Shown here: positions 62,401 through 64,000 of the stretch, piece after piece | How positions within the stretch are numbered: position 1 is the stretch's first letter | How the letters are laid out: every line of letters begins with the position of its first letter | Origin: Prunella strophiata | Taxonomy: Eukaryota; Chordata; Aves; Passeriformes; Prunellidae | Assembly: GCA_036583965.1 (NCBI GenBank) | Contig: JAZBQD010000022.1 | Location: 1,980,001 to 2,044,000 of the forward strand | Length of the DNA stretch: 64,000 bases | Direction: 5' to 3' | Program-made: the position numbers and the translations under genes | The notes under the pieces: model-generated | Databases searched by the model: none | Told to the model about the DNA's origin: nothing | What the model saw: the letters and a program-made list of their open reading frames with translations, nothing else

Positions 62401-64000
62401 ATTGTATGTTGCTTAGCAATATAATGTGAGAAGCAGCACCACAGTCCTTGACAGCACCATTGTCCATTGAAATGCTTGTGAAATATTACCTGGGTTATAT
62501 AAAGGTAGCACACAGTCACAGAAAATAGCATGAAGTTTCCAAAAGCACAAAGAAGGCTGGAAAGAAAAGGCATTGCTATTCCAATGGCAAAAAGGTCTCC
62601 CTGGATGATCTTTCACTTTCTGAATACAGGCAGCATAAATTAAATATGGAGAAATCATATCTGTGAAGTGCCCCTGCAGCTGTGCTTCCCAGTGATAGCT
62701 GTGGAGCAGCTCTTCCCTCCCAGCATGTGCCAGTGCCTCTGCATTCCTGCCCCACAGACTGCTGCTCCTTGTGCCTTGTCCTGCTCTGGAGGAAAAGTCT
62801 TGTGCCCTCACTCAGCTGAGCAGAACATGGGCAAAGGAGAAGCAGCAAGCCAAGCTGGATTTGTTCTACAAACACATGACATGATAGGGCCTTATCAGTT
62901 AGATAAATGTGAATGTTCACCCCTGGAGGCCTGCCAGCACCCCAGGGTCCCAGGCACACCCCCTGCACTCCCTTGTTTGCTTTCACTCCAGGCCCTGTAG
63001 CTGGGCTCTGTGTAGTTCTGAAATGCCACAGGACTGAGCTGGAGTGGCAGTGCCATGAATAACTCCAAGGGCAATGGATTGCTCTGAGCTGCTGCAGGAG
63101 GAGGTCCACAAACCCAAAGCCACAGACAGAACTGTGTCACCAGCAGGCTGAACCTGAACTCAGGAGCTTGCAGTTCACAACACAATCACTGGATTCACCA
63201 AGTGCTGTCAGCTGAGCAAGCATCAGGCTCAGTTCTTACTTGGTCATACAGAACTAACCTCACATTATGATGGTTCATAAAGACACTGGTTCATAAAGCA
63301 TATCTGCATCTTAGTAAAAAAATATTGAATGGACATGACAGATCCTAGGGGCCTTTCCAAGGAACAATTCAATATTCCCTTTTATAGTATTTGGCACACC
63401 ACAGAGTTTATTCAGCTTGAATTAACTAATGGATTTGAGCATTCTCTCTAACAAAGAGAAAAGATGTTGAGTTGCACAGACTGCAGAGATACAGAATGCT
63501 TTAGACAAATCTCACAAACTGATTTACCACAAAATCTGTGCTGGCTTTTCTCTAAACTCACAGGAACTTATGTCTCACATTTTAAAATGAGAATTGTAAA
63601 ATGCATTTAGAGCATTTATTTTTGTTGATAGATGTATTACAAATAAACATGGGAAGTTGTTTGCCTTTATAAAAAAGTGAGGATGGACAAAGCAAAAGAT
63701 GCTGTGCAGTTGAATGAAAGCAAAGAAGGGAAGCAAAGGGTTCAGGTGGGCCAATCCCTTCCAACATGCCCACAAACCCCACTGCATGAACACACAGAGC
63801 ACAGATTTAGGATGAGGGTCCAATTCCTCCCCACAGAGCAGAACCTCATACTGAAACAAGAGTAGCAACAGTGAGACTTATCCTGTAATAACCCTCACTC
63901 ATTTTCACCCAAGAGAAATATGATTTTGATCTCAAGGATCGAGATGACACTCAAGGAGTATCATTTGTACTTGATGTGTAAGACCCATTCTCCTAAATCA
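56443..64000. other. Upstream DNA without a recognisable gene
   Basis: Apart from the hairpin at 58,263-58,308 and a short (CTGT)n run at 58,859-58,873, I see no repeat, exon or RNA gene. In mammals the neighbours upstream of DAB2IP are, from memory, GGTA1 and STOM. I looked for stomatin-like coding sequence and did not see any. The minus-strand frame 62,576-63,109 (177 codons) is not recognisable. Confidence 0.6.
58263..58308. repeat. Perfect 13-bp inverted repeat with 20-nt loop
   Basis: The left arm caatgtttggata (58,263-58,275) is exactly complementary to the right arm tatccaaacattg (58,296-58,308). The 20-nt loop contains a 10-bp palindrome CAGGATCCTG (58,282-58,291). It would form a hairpin if transcribed or single-stranded. 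It is shorter than a typical microRNA precursor, and no flanking direct repeats were noticed. Confidence 0.85.

Noticed and set aside
62576..63109. 177-codon minus-strand open frame near the right edge
   Set aside because: Checked for resemblance to the expected upstream neighbour (stomatin) and found none.

Overview
This is vertebrate, almost certainly avian, genomic DNA. The evidence is two spliced coding exons of a vertebrate gene about 15 kb apart, degraded fragments of CR1 LINEs of the kind common in birds, short homopolymer and tetranucleotide runs, and no bacterial-style gene packing. One CR1 fragment (44,361-44,423) reads like a version I associate with songbirds, so a passerine is my best guess, held loosely.

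The only protein-coding gene I can support is the 5' end of DAB2IP (AIP1, a SynGAP-family Ras GTPase-activating protein) on the minus strand. Its first coding exon (18,707-18,824) gives the arginine/serine-rich N-terminus containing GRPSYYYRLLRR. Its second (3,674-3,777) gives the next 34 codons, ending ATAPFRVT. The two join in frame through a split glutamate codon across a 14.9-kb intron with GT/AG ends. The exons for the PH, C2, RasGAP and coiled-coil regions must lie beyond the left edge. A CpG-rich block around 18,430-19,350 is the likely promoter and 5' UTR.

Layout: 1-3,673 is the start of DAB2IP intron 2, with a small 50-bp-period direct repeat. 3,778-18,706 is intron 1, with two internal CpG-rich patches (6,865-7,490 and 9,336-9,655). 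19,350-64,000 is upstream DNA with no gene that I recognise. That upstream part holds the most striking object in the window: a GC-rich minisatellite at 28,949-31,890, made of 183 consecutive 16-bp units with no insertion or deletion, ending in a CpG-rich patch. It is open in all six reading frames, so the roughly 1,000-1,200-codon reading frames across it are artefacts of the unit and not evidence of a gene. A second minisatellite (33-bp unit, about 9.7 copies) lies at 37,901-38,220. CR1 fragments lie near 35,680, 44,361 and 56,370.

I found no tRNA or rRNA gene, no intact mobile element, no viral gene and no CRISPR array. Regulatory calls (CpG patches, a possible alternative first exon, a TATA-like site) are inferences from base composition and short motifs.
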